Positions 53,311 to 61,980 of a DNA stretch of 64,000 bases are shown piece by piece. The stretch comes from Gp1-AA122 sp036378535 (lineage in GTDB: Bacteria > Acidobacteriota > Terriglobia > Terriglobales > Acidobacteriaceae): assembly GCA_036378535.1 (NCBI GenBank), contig DASUWH010000073.1, positions 34,114-98,113 of the forward strand, written 5' to 3'. Each line of letters starts with the position of its first letter. The stretch's first letter is position 1. The notes below the pieces were generated by a model that was given only the letters and a program-made list of their open reading frames with translations, made no database searches and was not told the DNA's origin. A program made the translations under genes and the position numbers.

Positions 53311-56300
53311 TAACAGACCTCGCCGGAAGCGCTAGCTGCAGCGGGGATCTCTACCCGTTGCGACGTTTGTTCACGTACTCGCGTTGGTTTGCCAGCGAAA
53401 GCATTCTCGAGTTTGCCAACCAGGCACTTGGCAAGAATTTGTACGGAGGGCTCACGCAGCATGTGTTCATGATGAATGGGAAGAACTACTGCGTCGACGC
53501 CACCCCGGGCGCGATCCCCCCAGCCCATCAAGGCGTCGCGCTTGTAGTAGTACGGTTGCTTGGGCCTGCGAAAGAGGGTAACGCGACCCCTAAACTCCGG
53601 AGGCACATATCCTTTGTCCGGCCAATAGGCTTGCGTCCACGCCCCCCGACCTTGCTTTCCGACCAGTTTGCGTGCTGCGCGGCCGGCCACTCTGGAGGCA
53701 AGGGCGAATCGTTCGGGCCAGCCCCAAGTGCAGACTTGGCGCCAACGTTCCGAGTAATAGGCTAGCTTCCAGAGCAGCGGATGCTGACTGTTTTCTAGCA
53801 CCCAGGTATCGAAGATCGCGAGCATGCCGACCGCCTCACCCGCCTGCTCGAGTCTACGCGCCATGCGGAGAGCGATATGAGCGCCATCGCACATTCCGCC
53901 AAAGTAGTAAGGCCCAGTGGGCTGCACGGTGCGCATGTCTTCGACGTATTCCGCGGCTAAGTTATCCAATTCGCTCCAAGTATAGGGACGCTCGATGGCT
54001 ATCGGCGTACTCGCTTGAAGTTGGTAGAAGGGAAAAGCGAGCCCCATATGCCTGGCAAGAATGGCATAACCGAGGCCACTCTCACCGGGAGAAATGACAG
54101 CAAAGAACGGGGGAACAGAAGGTTTGCCAACTTGAATGGAGATGAGCGTCTTTTGGGTGTCTACTCTAGCTTCCTCGCCCAGAGCTTTGCGCAGATAGCG
54201 GACGGTGGCGCCGTGAAAAAGCGTGTTTAGAGCAAGCTGCTTGCCGGTCAGCGTCCGAATTTCGCTCATTAATCGTGCCGCTTTCAAAGAATGTCCACCC
54301 AACTCAAAGAAGTCGTCAGTTACACCAATTTGATCCACGCCAAGAACGTTCTCGAAAAGGGCGAGCAACTGCCTTTCCAGTTCATCAGCAGGGGCCTCAG
54401 TAGCACGTGCGAGACTTTCACGGGCAGGCGCCGGCAGAGATTTTCGGTCAACCTTCCCATTGGGAGTGAGCGGAAATTGATCGAGAGTCACGAATTGTGT
54501 AGGTACCATGTACTCAGGCAACTTCTGCCTGGCAAAGCTGCGCATTTCTGAAGCGTCAACCGTATGCCCGGGCTGTGCACTGACATAGGCAACAATCTGC
54601 TTGTCACCCGAAAGTTCGCGGACCAGAACTGCCGCCTGACGAATGGCGGGATTCTGAGTCAAAACGCTCTCGATTTCGCCCAGTTCAATTCGGAAACCTC
54701 GCACCTTAACCTGGCTATCAATGCGGCCGAGATACTGCAAATTTCCATCCGGGAGATAACGAACCAGGTCTCCGGTCAGGTACAGTCGCGAGCTTGGATC
54801 GTTGCTGAATGGGTTGGCGAGGAAACGATCTGCGGTCAGGTCGGGGCGGTTGCGATAGCCTCTGGCAAGGCCATCTCCGCCTATGTACAGCTCGCCCGCC
54901 ACCGCCGGCGGCAATAAGCGGCGGCTCTTGTCGAGCACATACATCTGAGTATTCCCAATCGGTTTCCCAATAGGTGCCATCGACCAACTGACATCCCGAA
55001 CCCGATAAACCGAAGACCAGATCGTGGTTTCAGTTGGACCATACATGTTCCACAATTCACAACAGCGTGGGAGAAGTTCCTGTGCGAGTTCGCGAGGCAG
55101 CGCTTCGCCACCGCAGAGGATTTTTAGCTGGGAATTACCGGCCCATCCGGATTCGAGGAGCAATCGCCAAGTCGCGGGTGTGGCCTGCATAACGGTTACG
55201 TCGGAATCGAGCAGGCGGCGCAGAGCATTGCCGTCGCAGGCCTGTTCGCGCGTCGCCATCACGATGGTTCCGCCGCATACCAGAGGTAAGTAAAGTTCCA
55301 GCCCGGCGATATCGAACGACAAAGTGGTCACTGCGAGAAGCACATCTTTACTCTCGAACCCCGGTTCGATCCGCATGCTGGTCAGAAAATTGACCACGCT
55401 GCGATGCTCGATCTCTACCCCTTTGGGCTTACCCGTCGAACCGGAAGTGTACAGAACGTAGGCAAGGTCGCTAGCGAGAACTTGCCATGGCGGATCGGTT
55501 TTATCTTCCGCGGCAATTTTGCTCCAATCCGAATCCAGGCACAGCATTTCTACGTGATCAACGGGCAGGCTTTCCCGCAACTTTTCCTGGAGCAAAATCA
55601 GTTCAACGTTCGCATCCTGCAGAATAAAGGCAATGCGGTCCCGAGGATAAGCTGGATCCAAAGGAACGTAACCGGCACCTGCCTTCAACACACCAAGAAG
55701 GGCTATGGGGATTTCCAGCGAACGCTCCAGATAGATGCCCACTAACGACTTCGAGCCGATGCCACGCTTCCGCAGATAATGTGCGAGTTGATTGGAGCGC
55801 AGGTCGAGCTCGGCATACGTCAGCGTCTGATCGCCGAACCTAACCGCTTCGGCTGCCGGAGATCTTTGCGCCTGGGCCTTGCACAAATCTTGAATGCAGG
55901 TTTTTGGATATGGCAGCTGGGTGGAATTCCAGTCTGCCAATAATTGACAGCGCTCAGAGTCGGCGAGCAGGGGTAAGTCAAAGATGTGTGCATCGGAAGC
56001 GAAGCACATGCCTGAGAGCAGCTTCAGGAAGTGTCTGCCAATTCGCTCGACGGTCTCACCAGAGAATAACTCGGCACTGTAAGAGAAGCTCAGTTCCAGG
56101 CCATCGTTTTTTTCGGTGACACGTAGGCTGAGATCGAGCATCTCGGTAGCAACGTTCACGGGCAGGGCAGCGACCCGGAGTCCTGCAAACGCGGGTAAGT
56201 CAGGCACACGTTCAGAGACAAACCTCACCTGAAACACCGGGTTGCGGCTCAGGTCTCGGCAGATAGGCAGGCAGCTCAACATTTTGGAGAAGGGCAAAGC

Positions 56301-57314
56301 TTGATGGCTGTCCGCATCCGTGCAGGCCTGCTGTACCCGATCCACGAAGTCGCGAACCAGAGGATTTCCGGAGGCGTTTATCCTTAGTGGAATATGTTTT
56401 TTAAACGGCCCTATGCAGGTGTGTGCTCCGGCAATCGTTCTTCCCGGCAGTTCCGTTCCCAGGATGATGTCTTCCAGCCCCGTGTATCGGCACAGGAGAG
56501 TAACAAAAGCTGAGAGCAGGAGACCTCGCAAGGATTTTGGGTCCAGGCGCCTGCGGTCGTGAAGTTCGGCGCGCAGCGAGTCCGGGATTTCCAGGGTGTA
56601 GGTGTTGCCACGAAAGCTGGGCTCGGGTGGACGGGCGTAGTCGGTGGGCAGTTCGACTGCGGTCGCGAGGCCTTCCAGCTGTTTTTTCCAGAAGGCGAAG
56701 TCGCCGGCGCATGCTTCACTGCCCAGATATTCTTTTTGCCAAGCGGCGTACTCGGCATATTGGGTATTGGGCTGGACAGTGACCTTGCTGGAGCGATGAA
56801 TACGGCTGTAATGTTGAGCGATTTCGTTCAGCAGTATGCTGGCTGAATCAGAATCGCAGACGATCTGGTGAGTAGTTACGGACAGGGCGTAATTGTGTCT
56901 TCCCAGCGCCAGAAGCGTAGCCCGGAACGCAGGCTCCGCTTCCAGATCAAATGCCGTAGCCTGGTCGTGCATCGCCAGCCGCTGCAACCGATCCTCGCGG
57001 TCTGACTCGGGGATAGATGTCAGATCCACAAACTTGAGGATTTCAGAGGGGCGAGCGGCAGGAATCTGCACGAGCTCGCCCGCCGCAGTGGTAAACCTCG
57101 AATCGAGAATGGGATTCGCGTCCAACACTGCGTGAATACTGGCTTGCAGTGCTTCGGTATCTAAGCGCCCTTTCAGAAATACGGAAACGGAAACGTTAAA
57201 AGCCGTGCGCGCGTGTTCAAGCTCATTAAGTACCCAAAGCCTCTGCTGTTCCAGGCTGGTAGCTGAGCCCCTAAGGTTCTGGTTCTTATTCATAGCAGAG
57301 ATTGTTGTCACCAT
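53310..57314 (-). CDS. Single-module NRPS (C-A-PCP-TE), predicted glycine-activating
   Basis: A protein of about 1334 residues. The condensation domain comes first, followed by an adenylation domain (LAYVLYTSGSTGKPKGV, NMYGPTETTIW, YLTGDLVRYLPDGN, VKVRGFRIELGEIE, PNGKVDRKSLP), a PCP (DDFFELGGHSLKAARLM) and a thioesterase. Three oddities are visible. The condensation motif HHxxxDG reads HQIVCDS (His to Gln at 56865-56867), so the domain is probably inactive. The eight to nine specificity positions, hand-aligned to GrsA, read D-I-L-Q-L-G-M-I-W, close to the known glycine code DILQLGLIW. The TE nucleophile is Cys in GGMCDG. It is encoded first in a tight operon with the PPTase and flippase. ATG at 57314 is chosen; TTG 57332 and ATG 57293 are alternatives. 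Confidence 0.9.
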   Translation of the reverse strand: MVTTISAMNKNQNLRGSATSLEQQRLWVLNELEHARTAFNVSVSVFLKGRLDTEALQASIHAVLDANPILDSRFTTAAGELVQIPAARPSEILKFVDLTSIPESDREDRLQRLAMHDQATAFDLEAEPAFRATLLALGRHNYALSVTTHQIVCDSDSASILLNEIAQHYSRIHRSSKVTVQPNTQYAEYAAWQKEYLGSEACAGDFAFWKKQLEGLATAVELPTDYARPPEPSFRGNTYTLEIPDSLRAELHDRRRLDPKSLRGLLLSAFVTLLCRYTGLEDIILGTELPGRTIAGAHTCIGPFKKHIPLRINASGNPLVRDFVDRVQQACTDADSHQALPFSKMLSCLPICRDLSRNPVFQVRFVSERVPDLPAFAGLRVAALPVNVATEMLDLSLRVTEKNDGLELSFSYSAELFSGETVERIGRHFLKLLSGMCFASDAHIFDLPLLADSERCQLLADWNSTQLPYPKTCIQDLCKAQAQRSPAAEAVRFGDQTLTYAELDLRSNQLAHYLRKRGIGSKSLVGIYLERSLEIPIALLGVLKAGAGYVPLDPAYPRDRIAFILQDANVELILLQEKLRESLPVDHVEMLCLDSDWSKIAAEDKTDPPWQVLASDLAYVLYTSGSTGKPKGVEIEHRSVVNFLTSMRIEPGFESKDVLLAVTTLSFDIAGLELYLPLVCGGTIVMATREQACDGNALRRLLDSDVTVMQATPATWRLLLESGWAGNSQLKILCGGEALPRELAQELLPRCCELWNMYGPTETTIWSSVYRVRDVSWSMAPIGKPIGNTQMYVLDKSRRLLPPAVAGELYIGGDGLARGYRNRPDLTADRFLANPFSNDPSSRLYLTGDLVRYLPDGNLQYLGRIDSQVKVRGFRIELGEIESVLTQNPAIRQAAVLVRELSGDKQIVAYVSAQPGHTVDASEMRSFARQKLPEYMVPTQFVTLDQFPLTPNGKVDRKSLPAPARESLARATEAPADELERQLLALFENVLGVDQIGVTDDFFELGGHSLKAARLMSEIRTLTGKQLALNTLFHGATVRYLRKALGEEARVDTQKTLISIQVGKPSVPPFFAVISPGESGLGYAILARHMGLAFPFYQLQASTPIAIERPYTWSELDNLAAEYVEDMRTVQPTGPYYFGGMCDGAHIALRMARRLEQAGEAVGMLAIFDTWVLENSQHPLLWKLAYYSERWRQVCTWGWPERFALASRVAGRAARKLVGKQGRGAWTQAYWPDKGYVPPEFRGRVTLFRRPKQPYYYKRDALMGWGDRARGGVDAVVLPIHHEHMLREPSVQILAKCLVGKLENAFAGKPTRVREQTSQRVEIPAAASASGEVC

Positions 57315-57713
57315 CCTGGAGTGCCTGTCCAAACCTTCGCTTCTTGCCGCTCAACAGGCGGGCAGAGGATGTGGATATTTGCCGGGCGGGCTTGTTCCCA
57401 GCTCAACAGTCGCCAGTTGCTACCGAGTGCGCGCCGGCCAGAAGGAAGCAACGTGGCAGGATATTGCAAAAATGGCTCCCCAAGTACGTTCCTCAGATCA
57501 GAGCCGGTGCGTTCGGAATTATTTTTCCGAGCAGTCCAGTTCGCCCATGGTAGCAGGGGACCACGCCCACAGCAAAACCCGGCCTGCGGGTGTGCGCGTT
57601 CATCCGCAATCTTGACGGGATGGTGCCTACCACCGGAGAGACAGGCCGACGGGCCGGCGGTTCGACTGGTGTAATGAACCACTTCCTTGAACTCCCCCAA
57701 TGAGCAGTTACTG

Positions 57714-57729
57714 TGCAATTTCGCTTCCT
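57714..57729 (-). promoter_or_regulatory. Possible sigma-54 promoter of the NRPS operon
   Basis: Minus strand AGGAAG-CGAAA-TTGCA has a perfect -12 box, the right spacing, and GG in the -24 box. It shares GGAA-CGAAA-TTGC with the candidate at 47174-47189. The leader to the NRPS would be about 370-390 nt. The rest of the gap 57315-58136 holds only short frames with no recognisable product. Confidence 0.35.
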
Positions 57730-58136
57730 TCGACCAACTGAAAAGATAACCTAAGTACATGAAATCAATAGTAGATCTGCTTGCTCCGGCACATTTCAAG
57801 AGCACCTGGTGTGCAAAGAGTTGCACGTTGAAAATGGCCTTCCATCAGCCTTGCCCTGAGATGCTGAAACAGTGGGCTATGTAGACACCGATAGCGGATA
57901 GACTTGAATTGGCGAATATAGCACCATACGCACGGGTACCCGGTTAAAGCGGTAAGACCATTGCGTCCAGAGCGTTACCAGACATGCAACTTTCTGTGAC
58001 CTTGTGGGTTTGATGTACAAGATTTAAGATGCCTGTCGGCCGCCTCGGTGCACGATCCGGCTGGCGCGATGTGTATGGCAGAGCTCGTGCTCAGAATACT
58101 TGTGGAAATGACCGCTTTGCTTGCAAAGGACAGTTT

Positions 58137-58538
58137 ATGTACTACAAATGGGTGGGTATCGCGTGGCTGGCACTAGCGTTCCCGGCAGTGGGGCAGACCA
58201 ATTCGCATAAGGTTTCGACAGTGCCAAAGTCGGCGCGCGCAATGCACTCACACGCCAGTTCGCACGCCGACATCCACATGGTCGATCAGTCGAAGGCTTT
58301 AGACCAGCAACTAACCAGAATAGAGCGGCAAGCAGCGCTGGCTCAGGCAAGCTCGAACCGCACCGCGCGGGCGAAAGTCTCTGCAGCGATGACCGGCAAG
58401 TCAGTACTTCCGCAGAAGAATCCTCCTATCAATTTCCAGAACAAGGTTCCCAAGGCGAGCCTACATAGCTCTGGCACTTCGCGGTCCGGCGGGAACATGG
58501 GCCAACTGGGGGGAAGTCACGGCTTACGCACGCGTTAG
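58137..58538 (+). CDS. Small secreted hypothetical protein
   Basis: A 133-residue protein with a clear signal peptide (YYKWVGIAWLALAFPAVGQ) and a mature part rich in Ser, His, Lys and Gln, ending in a Gly/Ser tail (SGGNMGQLGGSHGLRTR). The central section (DQQLTRIERQAALAQAS) is helical. I do not recognise a family. AAGGA sits 7 bp before the ATG, which favours this start over an upstream ATG at 58029. It stands alone between two minus-strand operons. It may be a periplasmic or matrix protein. Confidence 0.6.
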   Translation: MYYKWVGIAWLALAFPAVGQTNSHKVSTVPKSARAMHSHASSHADIHMVDQSKALDQQLTRIERQAALAQASSNRTARAKVSAAMTGKSVLPQKNPPINFQNKVPKASLHSSGTSRSGGNMGQLGGSHGLRTR

Positions 58539-58652
58539 CCTTTCTCAGGAGTGCTTCAAATCGGCGTAGATGTGGACGGCTGCCAGTTCCTCGTTTGCGG
58601 TAATCACAATCTTCAGCTTGTCGGCCGCGGCCAAGTGAGTTTGGCGAGAGCT

Positions 58653-60425
58653 CTACCTTACCGCGCGCAGAGGCAGCATGGCGGCAGCGTCGATTAGTTC
58701 AACATTACGCAACCAATTGTAGGTATGCACAGCGCACAAGGCTTTCCAAGCCGAGGGCGTAACCGTTAGGATCGGCCGCTCGCGGTATCTGGCTGTGGAA
58801 ATCTCGACCACTTCATTCAAGGTAAAGCTGTAGCCGTAGGTCGGAGCACAACTTTGGCTGGGCCGAATCCAGCGCTCGCCAGTGCGGAAGATTTTCCCGG
58901 CGCCGCGGTTGTTATGTACATCGCAGGAAATCGGGTTGTCAGGATGGAATCGCCAAGGCCCGGTCAAGGACTCCGAATAGAAAAGAAACAGGCAAGCGGT
59001 TAAAGGATTCGGGTCCACATTGGTGGTCATCATCCACCAAAGTCCGTCATGCTTCCAGACGCTTGTATCAACAAACTTGCCGCGCAGAAGATTGGCCACC
59101 GGAGTCCATTTGTGGGGAAAAGCCAAGCAGCGATACAGATCAACCGACTCGGAATCGTAAGCTTCCGGAATCATGAAAACGTCATTTCCGTCCCGGAAAA
59201 TATAGGGATAAGAGTGGTGCCGTCCTGGGGTATCGAGACACCGAACCGAGGGTCCAATCTGCCCATCGCTGCCGATCTCTGCAGCAGAAATCCAGGCACG
59301 CTTTGCCTGATAGGAATACTCTTCAAAGAACATCCACAGCCGGTCCTGATTTTCGAAGGCGAAAGGATCTGCCCAGAAATAACCACGGGGAGCTTCGAGC
59401 CAGCGAAAGTGCGCCAGATCCGCCTTGGATTCGGTTTCAAAAAGCGGCTTCGCGCCTATGCGAATGCCGATCTTCCAATGTTGTACGCGGGGTTGGTGAA
59501 AGCGAGTGACGACACTCTTTTTCAGAATGGTGGGTACTAACCAGCGCAGCATTTCCGCGTTGCCTGGAGCGTGATAATGCAACCTCTTGCCCTGGTAAGG
59601 TTGCGGTGACAGGGAATGCTGGCCCAGGTAATCCCATCCGAAGCGGTGCAGTTCGTTGAGTTTGCGGATCACAAGTTCGCTCGCACCCCAATAAGGAGCG
59701 AACCGGCTAACAGCCATGCTGGCGGTCTTCGGCCTTGCAAAAACAGACTTGCCCAGCACCAGTTTTCCGGCCGCAGCTCCCGAATTCGTTTCAAGAGCTA
59801 TCGTCGCAGTTGGCGAGTTTTCAGACATCTCCCAGAACTCTATGGATTCGCCGCGGTACAAGGCGGGATCACCATAGCGATAGGACCATATGCCGAAGCG
59901 GGCAGCGGTCTGAATGTCGCCTGCAACTGGGTCTGAACTGAAGTTGAGGATCACGTCCAGCCCCTTGGATCGCAGGTTGAGAAGACTTTCCGGTGATAGG
60001 TTTTCTGCATGTGCAATATCGATGCGCATCGATTCGATGCCACTCAACAACTCTGAGCAATCAATGCGCTCCAGAGGATCATGCGGCGTCTTTTTGTGAC
60101 GGTCCAGGCTCAGGTACAGGTTGTACAAGGCATGCCGGAATTGTCGGCCGGTACCTGCCCTGGTGTGAACACCACCCTTATATAGAGCGGGACTTGCGGA
60201 AGGCGGATGGTTGCGAAATAGAATGATCTCCAACTTCGCGAAGTTGCTGGATCTTATATCCTCCAGCACGGCAGCAAAACATCTCTCCAAATAGGTGTTG
60301 TCCACTAGAACGCCAATTCGCAATGCCGGACCTGCTCCAGAGGAAAGACGCCAGACGGAATTGCGAGTGATGACCGTACCCTGGGAAACGGCTTGCTGCC
60401 TGATTTGGGTTGACTCAACAGTCAT
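58653..60425 (-). CDS. GINT1-like glycosyltransferase/propeller protein
   Basis: A 590-residue protein. The N-terminal 250 residues resemble a formyltransferase-like Rossmann fold (LRIGVLVDNTYLERCFAAVLEDI, GLDVILNFSSDPVAG, GIWSYRYGDP). The C-terminal part looks like the five-bladed propeller of GINT1-like proteins (GYFWADPFAFENQDRLWMFFEEYS, HHSYPYIFRDGNDVFMIPEAYDSESVDLYRC, FVDTSVWKHDGLWWMMTT). Plant GINT1 adds glucosamine to inositol phosphoryl ceramide; bacterial homologues are uncharacterised. It may transfer or recognise a sugar in this pathway. It is a single-gene unit on the minus strand. Confidence 0.65.
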   Translation of the reverse strand: MTVESTQIRQQAVSQGTVITRNSVWRLSSGAGPALRIGVLVDNTYLERCFAAVLEDIRSSNFAKLEIILFRNHPPSASPALYKGGVHTRAGTGRQFRHALYNLYLSLDRHKKTPHDPLERIDCSELLSGIESMRIDIAHAENLSPESLLNLRSKGLDVILNFSSDPVAGDIQTAARFGIWSYRYGDPALYRGESIEFWEMSENSPTATIALETNSGAAAGKLVLGKSVFARPKTASMAVSRFAPYWGASELVIRKLNELHRFGWDYLGQHSLSPQPYQGKRLHYHAPGNAEMLRWLVPTILKKSVVTRFHQPRVQHWKIGIRIGAKPLFETESKADLAHFRWLEAPRGYFWADPFAFENQDRLWMFFEEYSYQAKRAWISAAEIGSDGQIGPSVRCLDTPGRHHSYPYIFRDGNDVFMIPEAYDSESVDLYRCLAFPHKWTPVANLLRGKFVDTSVWKHDGLWWMMTTNVDPNPLTACLFLFYSESLTGPWRFHPDNPISCDVHNNRGAGKIFRTGERWIRPSQSCAPTYGYSFTLNEVVEISTARYRERPILTVTPSAWKALCAVHTYNWLRNVELIDAAAMLPLRAVR

Positions 60426-60689
60426 CGGTGGGCAAGGGCTGCTTGGCTGTCGCGATTGTCACGTCGCGCTCTATTGCTGTCAAGTAAGCGGCCGACAAAT
60501 TCCTGGATTTTCTGCAGGGTGTCAGCGGGAAGAACGGGCCTTTTGGAGGACTAGTGTGAAAGTAATTGCACAAAGCAGAGCTTCGAGGAGCTGCTTCTGT
60601 CCCATAGCGCAGAACGATCGTTGCATGTACATCTCGCTCTGCATGACATTGAAAACGCTTAGAATGCGCCCATTTGACAACAATAAAGC

Positions 60690-60705
60690 CGGGGCTATTC
60701 TTGCA
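60690..60705 (+). promoter_or_regulatory. Possible sigma-54 promoter of the FemAB/ATP-grasp operon
   Basis: CGGGGC-TATTC-TTGCA has a perfect -12 box, the right 10-base spacing and GG in the -24 box. The predicted start near 60717 is about 105 bp before the gene at 60823. The gap 60426-60822 holds no other clear feature. Confidence 0.35.
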
Positions 60706-60822
60706 GGCGGTTGTCGTATGATGCAATGGGAGGCGGCAGAAAAATTGCATGATAACGAGGTAGAGAATGACGACAACTTGGCAGAACAGAGCAGCGAGAT
60801 GTGATCGTCGCCGAAAAGGCCT

Positions 60823-61980
60823 ATGACAGCAGTGCCTGCCAATCTTTTGGCGAACGATGTGGTTGCGCGTGAATTCACGGTGTCTGCCTTGCAGGGCGGA
60901 ATCGAGATCGTCGAGCGAATTGCCGATGAATGGCGCGATCTCTGTACGCGTGCAGTTAATGACCAGCCCTTCTACCGGCCGGAATGGATCCGCGCTTATC
61001 TTCAGGCGTTTGCGCCAACGGCTAGAGTTGTGCTTGTAACGGTTCGTCGGGATGGCATCTTGCAGCTGCTCTTGCCCCTCCTGAAAGAAAGAGCCTGGGT
61101 GGGGGGTGTTGCATTGCGCAGGCTTCGCTCTCCGGTGAACAGCCATCCAGGGCGCTTCGATGCAGTACTCGGCGAGGAATCAGATCGCACAGCCGTGCTG
61201 GGAGCCGCCTTGGACTACCTGGCGCGACTCCCTGGCTGGGATCTGCTGGAAATGCACTTTGCGCCCGCCAACAGCACCATTGCTGAATTCGTGTCCACCG
61301 CCCGGTCGCGCAATTTTCGGTGCGTGGAAGTTCCGTTGTTTGCGAGCCCATTTATTGCGGTTCCGCGCAATAGCGACGGCCTCAAGCGCATGCCTCCCAA
61401 CAGCAAATTGAGAAGCCAACTGAAGCAAGCGCGGCGTCAATTGGAACAGAAGTCTCCGCTCACGCTCCGGCGCCTTAATCATCTCGACCGCGAGGCGCTC
61501 CGCCGTTTTTACGAACTTGAGGCGAGTGGGTGGAAAGGGCAGCAGGGAAGTGCAATCCTCTCCCACGCATCTACCCGGCAATTCTATGACGAGGTGGCTG
61601 AGGCAGCTGCGCGCTCAAATTCTTTCTGCCTGTACCTGCTGGAGTGGAATGGTCAGCTGCTTGCCGGTCACTTCGGCCTTGTACACAAGGGGAGATACTA
61701 TTCGCCCAAAGTCGCGTACGACGAAAATCTTAAGAAATATGCGCCCGGGCATCTGATTCTCGCGGAGATTTTGAACGACTGCGCCAGTCGCGGCATGGAA
61801 GAGATCGATATCACCGGACCGTGCGATGACTGGAAGATGAAGTGGACTGCCGATTCCCGCGCAAATTATTCATACTTTTTGTTCGCCAAATCCATACGCG
61901 CAAGGGTGGCTCATGCAATCCGCTTTAAGTTACGGCCTGCCCTGGCGGCGCTCATCCGAAAGCAAAGGCGTGCGGCATGA
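60823..61980 (+). CDS. FemAB/GNAT-like acyltransferase (Acetyltransf_6, BioF2-like)
   Basis: A 385-residue cytoplasmic protein with the two-domain GNAT arrangement: WRDLCTRAVNDQPFYRPEWIRAYLQAFAP at the start, then SKLRSQLKQARRQLE, LRRFYELEASGWKGQQGSAI, FCLYLLEWNGQLLAGHFGLVHKGRYYSPKVAYDENLKKYAPGHLILAEIL. These features are typical of the CelD/BioF2-like group common in EPS loci. It probably acylates or aminoacylates a sugar. It overlaps the ATP-grasp start by 4 bp (ATGA), so the two probably act in sequence. Confidence 0.8.
   Translation: MTAVPANLLANDVVAREFTVSALQGGIEIVERIADEWRDLCTRAVNDQPFYRPEWIRAYLQAFAPTARVVLVTVRRDGILQLLLPLLKERAWVGGVALRRLRSPVNSHPGRFDAVLGEESDRTAVLGAALDYLARLPGWDLLEMHFAPANSTIAEFVSTARSRNFRCVEVPLFASPFIAVPRNSDGLKRMPPNSKLRSQLKQARRQLEQKSPLTLRRLNHLDREALRRFYELEASGWKGQQGSAILSHASTRQFYDEVAEAAARSNSFCLYLLEWNGQLLAGHFGLVHKGRYYSPKVAYDENLKKYAPGHLILAEILNDCASRGMEEIDITGPCDDWKMKWTADSRANYSYFLFAKSIRARVAHAIRFKLRPALAALIRKQRRAA

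Noticed and set aside
57950..57965. CGGTAA-GACCA-TTGCG as a sigma-54 promoter for the small secreted protein
   Set aside because: Only GG and TTGC match; a hit of this quality is expected by chance in an 800-bp gap, so it was not listed as a feature.
58539..58652. Coding-like reading on the minus strand ending ...EELAAVHIYADLKHS
   Set aside because: Only about 27 codons from a possible TTG, no ribosome-binding site and no recognisable family; it might be a gene remnant but cannot be supported.
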